Shown: positions 7,476-15,004 of the stretch, in pieces
How the letters are laid out: every line of letters begins with the position of its first letter
How positions within the stretch are numbered: the first letter of the stretch is position 1
Assembly (NCBI RefSeq): GCF_051027545.1
Contig: NZ_CP194902.1
Coordinates: 5,084,001 to 5,148,000 of the forward strand
Direction: 5' to 3'
Length of the DNA: 64,000 nt
Source of the DNA: Methylocaldum sp002005105
GTDB taxonomy: Bacteria; Pseudomonadota; Gammaproteobacteria; Methylococcales; Methylococcaceae
Translations under genes and position numbers: made by a program
Notes under the pieces: model-generated
Seen by the model: the letters and a program-made list of their open reading frames with translations, nothing else
What the model was told of the DNA's origin: nothing
Database searches by the model: none

Positions 7476-10190
7476 ATGTCCGAACCAGCCGAAAAAAAAC
7501 TTGTCCTCGTCGACGGTTCATCGTTCCTGTACCGCGCGTTTCACGCTCTGCCGCCCTTGAACAACTCACGGGGCGAACCGACCGGCGCGGTTCTGGGCGT
7601 TGCCAATATGATGCGCAAGCTCATCGGAGAGTATGAGACTTGCCATATCGGCGTCGTGTTCGACGCGCCCGGAAAGACCTTCCGCGACGATCTTTTCGAG
7701 CACTACAAGGCCCATAGGCCGCCGATGCCGGACGAACTCAGGGCGCAGATTCAGCCGCTGCACGCCATTATCCGGGCGCTGGGCCTGCCCTTGCTGATCG
7801 AATCCGGCGTGGAAGCGGACGACGTCATCGGCACACTCACGATGAAGGCGGTCGAACAGGGGTTTTCGGTCGTCATTTCCACCGGCGACAAGGACATGGC
7901 GCAACTGGTCAACGACCGGGTGATGCTCGAGAACACCATGTTCGACAGCCGCCTGGATGTCGCGGGCGTAAAAGCCAAGTTCGGCGTGCCGCCCGAGTGC
8001 ATCGTCGATTACCTGGCCCTGGTGGGCGACACCTCGGACAATATTCCCGGCATTCCCAAGGTGGGACCGAAAACGGCGTCAAAATGGCTGAATGAATACG
8101 GCTCGCTGGACGGCATTCTCGCCCATGCCGACGAGATCGGCGGCAAGGTCGGCGAGAATCTTCGCGCCAGTCTCGATCAAATTCCCTTGTCGCGCCAGTT
8201 GGCCACCATCAAGTGCGACGTGGATCTGCCGATCGGACCGGACGATTTGAAACGAACCGAACCGGATCAAGCCGCCCTTCGGGAGCTTCTGGTCCAGCTC
8301 GAATTCAATTCCTGGCTCCGGCAACTGGATGCTTCGAACACTGCCGAAAACCCGGCCGCCCCTATCGAGCAAACCTCAACCAAGGGTAACTACGAAACGA
8401 TCCTGACCGAGGATGAACTGGAGCGCTGGCTGAAAAAGCTGGAGGCCGCGGAATATTTCGCTTTCGACACCGAAACCACGAGCCTCGACTACAGCCGCGC
8501 GGAAGTCGTGGGACTGTCGTTCGCGGTGGAACCGGGCGAAGCGGCCTACGTCCCGGTCGCTCACGATTATCCCGGCGCGCCGGCGCAGCTCAGCCGCGAT
8601 TACGTTCTGGAAAAACTCCGGCCTTTGCTGGAAGACCGGAACCGCCCGAAGCTCGGACAAAATCTCAAATACGACGCCAATGTCCTTGCGAATCACGGCC
8701 TCGCGCTGACCGGCATCCGCCACGACACCATGCTCGAATCCTATGTGCTCAACAGTACGGCCACCCGGCACGACATGGATTCCCTGGCCCAACTCTATCT
8801 CAATCATCAGACCATCCACTACGAAGACGTGGCGGGAAAAGGCGCGAAACAGATTCCCTTCCAGCAGGTCAGCATCGAAAGCGCCACCGAATACGCGGCG
8901 GAAGACGCCGACATCACCCTGCGGCTTCACCACCATCTTTGGCCGAAGCTCGAGGCGGAAGATTCGCTCAAATCGCTATACGAAACCGTCGAAATTCCGC
9001 TGGTGCCGGTCCTGTCCCGCATGGAATGCACCGGCGTGCTGGTGGACGTGTACAAGCTGGCCCAGCAAAGCCGCGAGCTCGAAAAGCGCATGCTGGAGAT
9101 CGAACAGGACGCCTGCAAGGCGGCGGGATGCCAGTTCAACCTGGGATCGCCCAAGCAGATCCAGACCATCCTGTACGACAAGCTGAACATCCCGGTAGTC
9201 AAGAAAACGCCGACCGGACAGCCGTCCACCGACGAATCGGTGTTACAGGAATTGGCGGAAAGTTATGAGCTGCCGCGACTGATCCTGGACTACCGCTCCA
9301 TGAGCAAGCTCAAGTCGACCTACACCGACAAGCTCGCGGAGCAAATCAACCCCCGCACCGGCCGCGTTCATACCTCCTATCACCAGGCCGTGGCCGCCAC
9401 CGGCCGCCTGTCGTCCTCCGACCCCAACCTGCAGAACATCCCGGTTCGCACCGAGGAAGGCCGCCGCATCCGCCAGGCGTTCATCGCACCGCCCGGCCGC
9501 AAGATCCTCGCGGCGGACTATTCGCAGATCGAGCTCAGGATCATGGCGCATATTTCGGGCGATCCCAGCCTGCGCGCCGCCTTCCACGACAATACCGACG
9601 TCCATCGCTTCACCGCCGCAGAAGTATTCGGCGTGCCGCCGGAACAGGTCACGCCCGACCAGCGCCGTTCCGCCAAGGCGATCAATTTCGGCCTCATCTA
9701 CGGCATGTCCGCCTTTGGCCTGGGGAAACAGCTCGGCATTCCCACCAGCCAGGCGCAGCGCTACGTCGACCTTTATTTCGCCCGCTATCCCGACGTCAAA
9801 GGCTACATGGAAACGACCCGCGACATGGCGCGGGAGAAAGGCTACGTGGAAACCCTGTTCGGCCGGCGGCTATACATCCCCGAGATCCAAACCCGCAACG
9901 CCCAGCGCCGCCAATACGCCGAACGCACCGCCATCAACGCCCCGATGCAGGGTACCGCGGCGGACATCATCAAGCGCGCCATGATCGCCGTGGACGCCTG
10001 GATTCAGGAATCCCGCGCTCCGGTATGCATGATCATGCAGGTACACGACGAATTGGTATTCGAAGTGGCGGAGGATTATGTCGACGAAGCCGCCCGCGAA
10101 ATCGGCAACCGCATGTGCCGCGCGGCGCAGCTCGCGGTGCCTTTGGTGGTGGATGTGGGGATCGGGGCTAATTGGGATGAGGCGCATTGA
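7476..10190 (+). CDS. polA: DNA polymerase I
   Basis: This 904-residue repair and Okazaki-fragment polymerase has all three domains. The N-terminal 5'-3' exonuclease has VDGSSFLYRAFHAL, VVFDAPGKTFR, STGDKDMAQLV and GDTSDNIPGI. A 3'-5' exonuclease domain with FDTETTSLDY follows, where the DTE motif suggests an active proofreading site. The polymerase domain has ATGRLSSSDPNLQNIP, the motif A region AADYSQIELRIMAH, RRSAKAINFGLIYGMS and the motif C region MQVHDELVFEV. The length is close to other gammaproteobacterial PolA proteins. Its last 74 bases are duplicated imperfectly about 170 bases downstream. Confidence 0.97.
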   Translation: MSEPAEKKLVLVDGSSFLYRAFHALPPLNNSRGEPTGAVLGVANMMRKLIGEYETCHIGVVFDAPGKTFRDDLFEHYKAHRPPMPDELRAQIQPLHAIIRALGLPLLIESGVEADDVIGTLTMKAVEQGFSVVISTGDKDMAQLVNDRVMLENTMFDSRLDVAGVKAKFGVPPECIVDYLALVGDTSDNIPGIPKVGPKTASKWLNEYGSLDGILAHADEIGGKVGENLRASLDQIPLSRQLATIKCDVDLPIGPDDLKRTEPDQAALRELLVQLEFNSWLRQLDASNTAENPAAPIEQTSTKGNYETILTEDELERWLKKLEAAEYFAFDTETTSLDYSRAEVVGLSFAVEPGEAAYVPVAHDYPGAPAQLSRDYVLEKLRPLLEDRNRPKLGQNLKYDANVLANHGLALTGIRHDTMLESYVLNSTATRHDMDSLAQLYLNHQTIHYEDVAGKGAKQIPFQQVSIESATEYAAEDADITLRLHHHLWPKLEAEDSLKSLYETVEIPLVPVLSRMECTGVLVDVYKLAQQSRELEKRMLEIEQDACKAAGCQFNLGSPKQIQTILYDKLNIPVVKKTPTGQPSTDESVLQELAESYELPRLILDYRSMSKLKSTYTDKLAEQINPRTGRVHTSYHQAVAATGRLSSSDPNLQNIPVRTEEGRRIRQAFIAPPGRKILAADYSQIELRIMAHISGDPSLRAAFHDNTDVHRFTAAEVFGVPPEQVTPDQRRSAKAINFGLIYGMSAFGLGKQLGIPTSQAQRYVDLYFARYPDVKGYMETTRDMAREKGYVETLFGRRLYIPEIQTRNAQRRQYAERTAINAPMQGTAADIIKRAMIAVDAWIQESRAPVCMIMQVHDELVFEVAEDYVDEAAREIGNRMCRAAQLAVPLVVDVGIGANWDEAH

Positions 10191-10277
10191 ATGCGTTAAG
10201 GAAGATCTGAAAATCCTTGTCCACTGGACAAAACCATTGACCCCGGCCGAAAGTACCGGCGCCGGGCATCCGGCGTT

Positions 10278-10350
10278 GGCAACCGCATGTGCCGCGCGAT
10301 GGACCTAGCGGTGCCCTTGGTCGTGGATGTGGAGATCGGGTCGAATTGAA
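10278..10350 (+). pseudogene. Second, degenerate copy of the polA 3' end
   Basis: Positions 10278-10350 repeat the sequence encoding the last residues of PolA (10104-10177), from GGCAACCGCATGTGCCGCGC to the stop region, with roughly four of five bases identical. No upstream polA sequence accompanies it. It looks like the tail of another polA allele left behind by recombination, or a small local duplication. It marks the left boundary of the rearranged integron region. Confidence 0.75.
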
Positions 10351-10435
10351 GATACCGTCTTGGAAATCAAGAGGCAAGCCGCGGGCCGAGCGGCGCAATG
10401 TCGCGAAAGGAATCGCGACCTACAGCGGCACGGTC

Positions 10436-10459
10436 GTAGGTCGGCAATCCTTTGCCGAC
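10436..10459. repeat. REP-like palindrome, first of a dispersed family
   Basis: A GTAGG tail is followed by a palindrome of the form GTCGGCAAtcccTTGCCGAC (here one base different in the loop). Related copies occur at 10611-10634, 10658-10681, 42887-42910, 42927-42950, 42957-42980 and 59471-59493, with a half copy near 23742-23759. All are outside genes or inside broken ones. Confidence 0.85.
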
Positions 10460-10489
10460 GAAAGGGTTGGTAGCCACACCAGTTCAGAA

Positions 10490-11010
10490 AGAGCTCAACT
10501 TAGTCCGGCCAAAGGACTCGATTCAGCACATGGGTATAAATCATGGTCGTGCTCACGTCCTTAGAGCGTTTTCCATCCCGGTGTACGGATTCGTTCCAGG
10601 AGGGGAGAACGTAGGTCGGCAATCCCTTGCCGACAAAGCCCTTCGCCGAGCCGATACGTCGGCAAGGGATTGCCGACCTACATATCCGAATCCCTTACAC
10701 CGATCCGGAAAACGCTCTATGGCCGAGCAGTTCCTGGACGGTTCTGATATCGTAGCCCCCTTCGATCAGATAAGTGGCAAAACTATGCCGCAACGTGTGC
10801 GGCGTCGCCGGCTTGGCTATTCCGGCAGCCTGAACGGCTTTTTTCATGGCCCGCTACAATAGCTTTTCATCCACATGATGCCGCCGCTCGCGGCCGCTGC
10901 GCGGATCGATCGAATAGCTCCCGGAGGGAAACACATACTGCCAGCCCCACTCTTTCGGGCTTTGAGGATATTTTCGCGCCAAGGCTTGATTTTGCGTCGA
11001 GACAGATGGG
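10490..11010 (-). pseudogene. intI: Integron integrase, 3' remnant with nonsense codon and MITE insertion
   Basis: Reading the minus strand gives ALARKYPQSPKEWGWQYVFP, then SIDPRSGRERRHHVDEKLL, a TAG, then RAMKKAVQAAGIAKPATPHT, LRHSFATYLIEGGYDIRTVQ, ELLGH and KDVSTTMIYTHVLN. The KEWGWQYVFP and RRHH segments mark the extra region found in integron integrases rather than other tyrosine recombinases. The box II residues HxxR, GH and Tyr are readable. The N-terminal part, about 200 residues including the first catalytic Arg, is gone. A TAG replaces an expected Gln codon near 10855, and a 154-base element splits the gene between LLGH and KDVS. The gene cannot give an active recombinase. Confidence 0.9.
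10564..10717. mobile_element. 154-bp MITE/REPIN inserted in intI
   Basis: The element starts GAGCGTTTTCC and ends GGAAAACGCTC; the similarity of the two ends extends about 30 bases inward. It is flanked by TA on both sides (10562-10563 and 10718-10719). Removing the element and one TA restores the integrase reading LLGH-KDVS exactly, which shows that it inserted here. Inside, two REP copies in opposite orientation (10611-10634 and 10658-10681, 24 bases each and perfect complements) form a REPIN. It has no ORF. The TA duplication suggests mobilisation by an IS630/Tc1-type transposase. Confidence 0.88.
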
Positions 11011-11031
11011 GTAGGCTCTAATACAAAGTTA
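11003..11031 (+). other. attI-like integron recombination site
   Basis: The sequence TAATACAAAGTTAGGG resembles the core end of known attI sites (ACAAAGTTRGGC), with the crossover triplet GTT at 11024-11027. It lies between the integrase remnant on the minus strand and the first cassette on the plus strand, which is the expected place. The usual gap to the intI start is missing because the 5' two thirds of intI are deleted. Confidence 0.6.
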
Positions 11032-11278
11032 GGGAGCTGACTCTGTAGCACTCGATGCAATCGCTGAAGTTGTTGTCCGCGCCATCGCGCAGTTTGTAAT
11101 CGATGTTTTGTTCGTTGGTATTTTCTATTGGCCCGGCTGGATTATTCTTCGCGTGCTTACGTTGGGTCGCTATCCACCGGCCCAATCACACCCACACAAC
11201 CGCGAGTTGGTCGCCGTCGCGGCTTTTGCTGCATTGTTGACGGGTGTGACACTATATTTTTCGGGTTTCCCCGCGTGA
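11031..11278 (+). CDS. Small membrane protein, first integron cassette (start unclear)
   Basis: An open frame of about 80 residues reads DAIAEVVVRAIAQFVIDVLF, VGIFYWPGWIILRVLTLGRYP, then a polar stretch, LVAVAAFAALLTGVTLYFSG and FPA before TGA at 11276. Two hydrophobic segments suggest a small inner-membrane protein. The FYWPGW-LGRYPP pattern is, from general familiarity, typical of small proteins in integron cassettes. No ATG, GTG or TTG lies at the expected start; the codon before ALDAIAEVV is GTA, so the start may have mutated. The ORF ends 10 bases before an attC site. Confidence 0.55.
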
Positions 11279-11288
11279 AGACGTTGCT

Positions 11289-11366
11289 CTCTAACCCTGC
11301 GGTCGAGAGGGACGCTCCGCAAGCGGCGCGGCCGCTCGCTCCGCGCCCCTCACCTCCACGTTAGAG
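11289..11366 (+). other. attC site 1
   Basis: CTCTAAC at 11289 and GTTAGAG at 11360 are the outer boxes of a 78-base attC. Inner G/C-rich arms (GAGAGGGACGC and GCGCCCCTC) can fold the usual hairpin. Its sequence is clearly related to the attC at 18888-18968. Confidence 0.85.
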
Positions 11367-11382
11367 GCCGGCAAGAAAACGC

Positions 11383-11703
11383 ATGACCAAGAACGAGTTC
11401 ATTAACCTGATGCAGTACCCTCGCGAGTGGGTCGAATGGGGCATGCTCCCGGACGAACTATTGAATGGACAGATCGCAGAATATGAGCCGGGCAGTGAAC
11501 GGGCCTCGCAGCACTACCGAAACGGTGCCTTCCACTTTTGGCTGCGGCGGGGACCAAGCAAAGATGTTCTTCTCAAGCTAGCCAGATTGAGTTTCCTTGA
11601 CCCCGACCCATTGATGGCTGATTGGCTCCGAAAAGACTACATCGCGAAGGCAGAAAACGCTGATGGAGAAGTGTTGCGCGTTCTCAGACAGGAACGCCTC
11701 TAA
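11383..11703 (+). CDS. Cassette-encoded hypothetical protein
   Basis: This is a 106-residue soluble protein, rich in charged and aromatic residues (MQYPREWVEWGMLPDELL, HYRNGAFHFWLRR, FLDPDPLMADWLRKDYI). No signal peptide or membrane segment is visible. It starts 17 bases after attC 1 and its stop lies within the CTAA target duplication of the downstream IS. It is the sole gene of its cassette. I do not recognise a characterised family, and no function is proposed. Confidence 0.8.
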   Translation: MTKNEFINLMQYPREWVEWGMLPDELLNGQIAEYEPGSERASQHYRNGAFHFWLRRGPSKDVLLKLARLSFLDPDPLMADWLRKDYIAKAENADGEVLRVLRQERL

Positions 11704-13060
11704 CAGGATGGTGAAAAACTCCCCGATCTTTCCCCTTACCCATCCCTGGAAGGCTTTTTTCGGGCGAGAAAGTGGGTTTTCCGCCGGTCTGTCGGGCCTT
11801 TCTGCCCCCGATTCAGGGCTTTTCCGTCCCCTTCGCCCGCCTCTGGGCAGACTTCGGGCGCACCCCGCCTCAGGCGGGCACCGCCCGCGCCACCACCGGG
11901 GTAAAGGTCATCAGGTTCAGCAACCGGGTCAGGTTATAGGCGGCAAAGCACAGGAGCGCCTGTCCGGAGACCTTGGCCAAACCTTTGTGCCGGGTTTTGC
12001 GGAAACCGCCGACGGTCTTGATCCAGCCGAAGGCTTCTTCCACCATTTTCCGGCGCCGGAGGCTCATCGCGTAGCCTTTACCCCGCGCGGTCCGGCCGTC
12101 CACGGCGCTGCCGCTTTTCTTGCGGGCCACATGCGGCTGGATGCCCCGCGCGAGCAGGCCCGCCACGAACTTTTCCTGGTCGTAGGCTTTGTCGGCCCCG
12201 ACTGTGGCGCCTTCCGGGACCGTGCGTTCGACCATCCGTTCGGCGGCTTCGACTTCGGCCGTGCCGGTGGCCTGGGTGGTCTCGACATCCACGATCAGCC
12301 CGTGCCGATTCTCGGCCAGGGCATGGGTCATATAGCGCAGCTTGGCTTCGGTGAGTTCGCCTTTCTTGTACAGCCGGGCGTCGGGGTCGGTCGTGCTCTC
12401 ATGGGTGGCGTTGCTCCGCTTCTCGCCGGAGAAGTCCACCTCGGGATTGCGCCCCGCCGGGCGGTCGGGTCCGCTGCCATCCTGGCGGACGAAGCTCTTG
12501 TGGGAAGCCCACGCCTCGATCAGGGTGCCGTCGACGCTGAAGTGTTCGTCCGACACCAGGCCCTGCCACTCGGCTATGGCCAGGACCCGGCGGAAAAAGT
12601 CACGGGCGCTGCCCTCCGCCAGCAAGCGGTCGCGGTTGACGCAGAACACGGTGCGGTCCCAGACCGGGTCGTCGATTCCCAGCCCGACGAACCAGCGGAA
12701 CAGCAAGTTGTAATCGAGTTGCTCGACGAGTTGCCGCTCGCTCCGAATCGTATACAGCACTTGCAGGAGCAACGCGCGGAGCAACTTTTCCGGAGCCACC
12801 GAGGGGCGCCCGGTGTGCGAGTAGCGGGCCGCAAATTCATCCGACAGCGAGGCCAGAAGGCCATCCACCAACAGGCGCATCCGGCGCAGCGGATGATCTT
12901 TGGGAACCCGCTCTTCCAGGCTCACGTAGCTGAACAGGGTGCCTTGGCTGACATCTTCGCCGCGCATTGTCGTTCTCGAAAAAATAGAGCGGGTATTTTA
13001 ACCGGTCAAAGACTTGATCCGCCCAATTCGGCGCGGCTGTCAGAGTTTTTCACCAGCCTG
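11704..13060 (-). mobile_element. IS5-family insertion sequence inside attC site 2
   Basis: The element is 1357 bases long. Its ends are CAGGATGGTGAAAAACTC (11704-11721) and, read inward from the right, CAGGCTGGTGAAAAACTC (13043-13060), matching at 17 of 18 bases. It is flanked by a direct repeat CTAA (11700-11703 and 13061-13064), the target size and type expected of IS5-family elements. It holds one transposase gene on the minus strand and no passenger. The target CTAA is part of the outer box of an attC, so the insertion split that site. Confidence 0.95.
11870..12967 (-). CDS. IS5-family transposase
   Basis: This 365-residue DDE transposase has the N-terminal DUF772-like region (DEFAARYSHTGRPSVAPEKLL and LDYNLLFRWFVGLGIDDPVW). 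The DDE domain has SVDGTLIEAWAS, GADKAYDQEKFVAGL and the final RRKMVEEAFGWIKTVGGFRK containing the Glu. The frame is complete, the element has intact ends and a matching target duplication, so the copy looks recent and may still move. Confidence 0.93.
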   Translation of the reverse strand: MRGEDVSQGTLFSYVSLEERVPKDHPLRRMRLLVDGLLASLSDEFAARYSHTGRPSVAPEKLLRALLLQVLYTIRSERQLVEQLDYNLLFRWFVGLGIDDPVWDRTVFCVNRDRLLAEGSARDFFRRVLAIAEWQGLVSDEHFSVDGTLIEAWASHKSFVRQDGSGPDRPAGRNPEVDFSGEKRSNATHESTTDPDARLYKKGELTEAKLRYMTHALAENRHGLIVDVETTQATGTAEVEAAERMVERTVPEGATVGADKAYDQEKFVAGLLARGIQPHVARKKSGSAVDGRTARGKGYAMSLRRRKMVEEAFGWIKTVGGFRKTRHKGLAKVSGQALLCFAAYNLTRLLNLMTFTPVVARAVPA

Positions 13061-13166
13061 CTAACCATTTCTTGCAGCCGACGCCCGCGACACTGCATGG
13101 CTCGTCTGTGCCTCAGCGCGGGCGCGGCTGAAGAAAATCGTTAAGTGTCTTGCGGAATCACAATGG

Positions 13167-13727
13167 ATGACTGAAGAAAATTATCTAAAAGATTTGAATG
13201 AATCTTTAAAGATGTTTCAAACATACTTCCCTGAGAAGAGGGAAGATGTAGACATTATTATTCTTCGAGGGCACCAGTTGGCTGAGTCATTGCTTTATAA
13301 ATTTATAAAACAAAATGTAAATCACCCGGAGTATATAGACTCCTTTTTTATACGATGGGAACCTTTGGTAGCCCTAGTTAGGGCTATGAAGAACGAAAAT
13401 ACAAAAGAATATGATTGGGTTTGGCCGTCCCTTATGCAACTCGAAAGAGCGCGAAACCAGATAGCTCACAATCTCGAAGCCGAAAAATTGCAAATAAAGA
13501 TAAGGGACTTTATCAATTGTGTACGTTCTAGGGTAAGTGAATTTGGCCAAATTCCGGGAGACGATGATTTAAAGAAAGCTATCTTTATTGTGTATTGTGG
13601 TCTTTCTACGGCTTTAGCTGTAGATAAATGGCCCAATATCACAGCAACTTATTTGGTTAGGGATATGGTTGAAGAGCATGGGCGTAAAACCATCAATCAA
13701 GGTTGTATTGATGAAAAGGACACTTAA
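13167..13727 (+). CDS. HEPN-like cassette protein, AT-rich
   Basis: This 186-residue soluble, mostly helical protein has much more A/T-rich codons than its neighbours, which suggests recent capture from another host. Residues 96-101 read RNQIAH, a perfect Rx4H motif in a helix-rich context (LMQLERARNQIAHNLEAEKL), the signature of HEPN RNase or HEPN-like domains. The upstream helix ILRGHQLAESLLYKFIKQ fits a HEPN bundle. HEPN proteins are often toxins or antiviral RNases, but no partner antitoxin gene is in this cassette. It is the sole gene between attC 2 and attC 3. The function is an inference from one motif. Confidence 0.75.
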   Translation: MTEENYLKDLNESLKMFQTYFPEKREDVDIIILRGHQLAESLLYKFIKQNVNHPEYIDSFFIRWEPLVALVRAMKNENTKEYDWVWPSLMQLERARNQIAHNLEAEKLQIKIRDFINCVRSRVSEFGQIPGDDDLKKAIFIVYCGLSTALAVDKWPNITATYLVRDMVEEHGRKTINQGCIDEKDT

Positions 13728-13781
13728 CAAGGCGTCCCAGCCGACGCCCAAAAGCGGCGCGGCTGAACTTTAGCGTTAGAC
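13722..13781 (+). other. attC site 3
   Basis: ACTTAAC at 13722 and GTTAGAC at 13775 bound a 60-base site. The arms CCCAGCCGACGCC and GGCGCGGCTG inside it pair in the classic 59-base-element manner. It overlaps the end of the HEPN-like gene. Confidence 0.92.
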
Positions 13782-13795
13782 GCCAAGGAGACATC

Positions 13796-14272
13796 ATGAC
13801 GGTAAAGCGTATGGACAACGTCGGCATCGTGGTGGAAGACATTGATGCCGCCATTGAGTTCTTCACCGAACTTGGTCTCGAGCTCGAGGGGCGCGCCCCA
13901 GTCGAAGGAGACTGGGCAGATGGCGTCACTGGATTGCGCGACATGCGCGTCGAGATTGCCATGATGCGTACGCCGGACGGTCACAGCCGGCTCGAGATGT
14001 CTCGATTCCTCGCGCCGCCTGTGGTCGCCGATCACCGCAGCGCCCCAGTGAACGCTCTCGGCTACCTACGCATCATGTTTACCGTGGAGGACATCGACGA
14101 TACGCTCGCCCGTCTCGGCAAACGCGGCGCGAAGCTCGTCGGCGAAGTGGTCCAGTATGAAGACATGTATCGGCTCTGCTACATCCGGGGCCCCGAAGGA
14201 ATTCTCATCGGGCTCGCCCAACAGCTCGGGCAGCAGACTTCCCGAGCGAATCCCGTGAGCCGTAAGCGTTGA
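13796..14272 (+). CDS. VOC-family (glyoxalase/bleomycin resistance-like) protein
   Basis: This 158-residue protein has a vicinal-oxygen-chelate fold with two repeats: RMDNVGIVVEDIDAAIEFFT at the N-terminus and YLRIMFTVEDIDDTLARLGK in the second half. It ends with MYRLCYIRGPEGILIGLAQQL, where Glu before GI is a usual metal ligand. Such proteins are lyases, dioxygenases or drug-binding proteins; the substrate cannot be read. AAGGAG stands 6 bases before the ATG. The cassette begins directly after attC 3. Confidence 0.88.
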   Translation: MTVKRMDNVGIVVEDIDAAIEFFTELGLELEGRAPVEGDWADGVTGLRDMRVEIAMMRTPDGHSRLEMSRFLAPPVVADHRSAPVNALGYLRIMFTVEDIDDTLARLGKRGAKLVGEVVQYEDMYRLCYIRGPEGILIGLAQQLGQQTSRANPVSRKR

Positions 14273-14288
14273 GAACTGAAGCATTGGC

Positions 14289-14308
14289 GTCTAACGCCAA
14301 TGTTAGCC
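14289..14308 (+). other. Very short attC-like junction
   Basis: GTCTAAC (14289) and GTTAGCC (14302) are only six bases apart, inside ATTGGCGTctaACGCCAAT. A normal attC has 40 to 130 bases here. This may be a deleted site in which the central hairpin was lost, which would freeze the two neighbouring cassettes together. Confidence 0.55.
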
Positions 14309-14326
14309 GCAAAGGAGGTCATGCCC

Positions 14327-14782
14327 ATGCCGAAGATCGACATCGCGGCGGTGCCCATGAGAAAAGGTTCTGGGTATCCCAGCCCATTCGATGTGCCATG
14401 CACTACGCGTACTCGGCGAAGGCTGGGTGACGCAGGTGGCCTTGAGGACTTCGGGGTCAACCTGATGACGCTGCCTCCCGGCGCATGGTCGAGCCAACGG
14501 CATTGGCACAGTCACGAAGACGAGTTCGTCTATGTACTCGAAGGCGAAGTCACGCTTGTTGAAGATCAAGGAAGAACTCTGCTGCGGGCCGGCGAATGCG
14601 CTGCGTTTCCAAAAGGCACACGTAATGGTCATCACTTGATGAATGAATCATCAGCAGTCGCGATCTATCTGGAAGTGGGTTCGCGGCATCCAGAAGATCT
14701 GACGACGTGCTCTGACATCGACATGAAGAGCGCGAACTCTGATGGACGGTTCGTTCGCAAGGACGGCACGCCATATGGTTAG
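14327..14782 (+). CDS. Cupin-domain protein
   Basis: This 151-residue single-domain cupin has motif 1 HWHSHEDEFVYVLEGEVTLV (His, His, Glu ligands) and motif 2 GECAAFPKGTRNGHHLMNES with the fourth His. The C-terminal SRHPEDLTTCSDIDMKS is often seen in small cupins annotated as sugar or auxin-binding-like; no substrate can be assigned. Two in-frame ATGs exist (14321 and 14327); AAAGGAGG at 14311 is better spaced for the second. Confidence 0.88.
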   Translation: MPKIDIAAVPMRKGSGYPSPFDVPCTTRTRRRLGDAGGLEDFGVNLMTLPPGAWSSQRHWHSHEDEFVYVLEGEVTLVEDQGRTLLRAGECAAFPKGTRNGHHLMNESSAVAIYLEVGSRHPEDLTTCSDIDMKSANSDGRFVRKDGTPYG

Positions 14783-14811
14783 CCGGCGGGAACGATATGT
14801 CCTCGTCGCGA

Positions 14812-14873
14812 GGCTAACAAGCGCGTGCAGCCGACGCGCGAAGACGCACGCGGCTGCACGCGCATCGTTAGCC
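14812..14873 (+). other. attC site 5
   Basis: GGCTAAC at 14812 and GTTAGCC at 14867 bound a 62-base site. The arms GCGCGTGCAGCCGACGCG and the matching GCACGCGGCTGCACGCGC give a long hairpin with the extra base bulge typical of attC. Another GTTAGGG at 14924 is 50 bases further on with no ORF between, so a tiny ORF-less unit or cassette remnant may lie there. Confidence 0.92.
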
Positions 14874-15004
14874 GTCATCCAGGCATCGCACCGTCGATTT
14901 CGCAGAGTCTCGTTCGACTATCCGTTAGGGAATGAAGCTGATTGGTCGCAGTGATTGGCATTCCCTGTACGAGAACTTTCATGAGGTCGAACTTGGAGAA
15001 GAGT

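Larger units (their letters stand above)
11698..13146 (+). other. attC site 2, split by the IS
   Basis: Removing the IS and one CTAA copy joins CTCTAAC to CATTTCTTGCAGCCGACGCC and continues to GTTAAGT at 13140-13146, giving an attC of about 90 bases. The inner arms GCAGCCGACGCCCGCG and CGCGGGCGCGGCTG (from 13074 and ending 13130) pair well. The site belongs to the cassette of the 106-residue protein. Confidence 0.85.
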
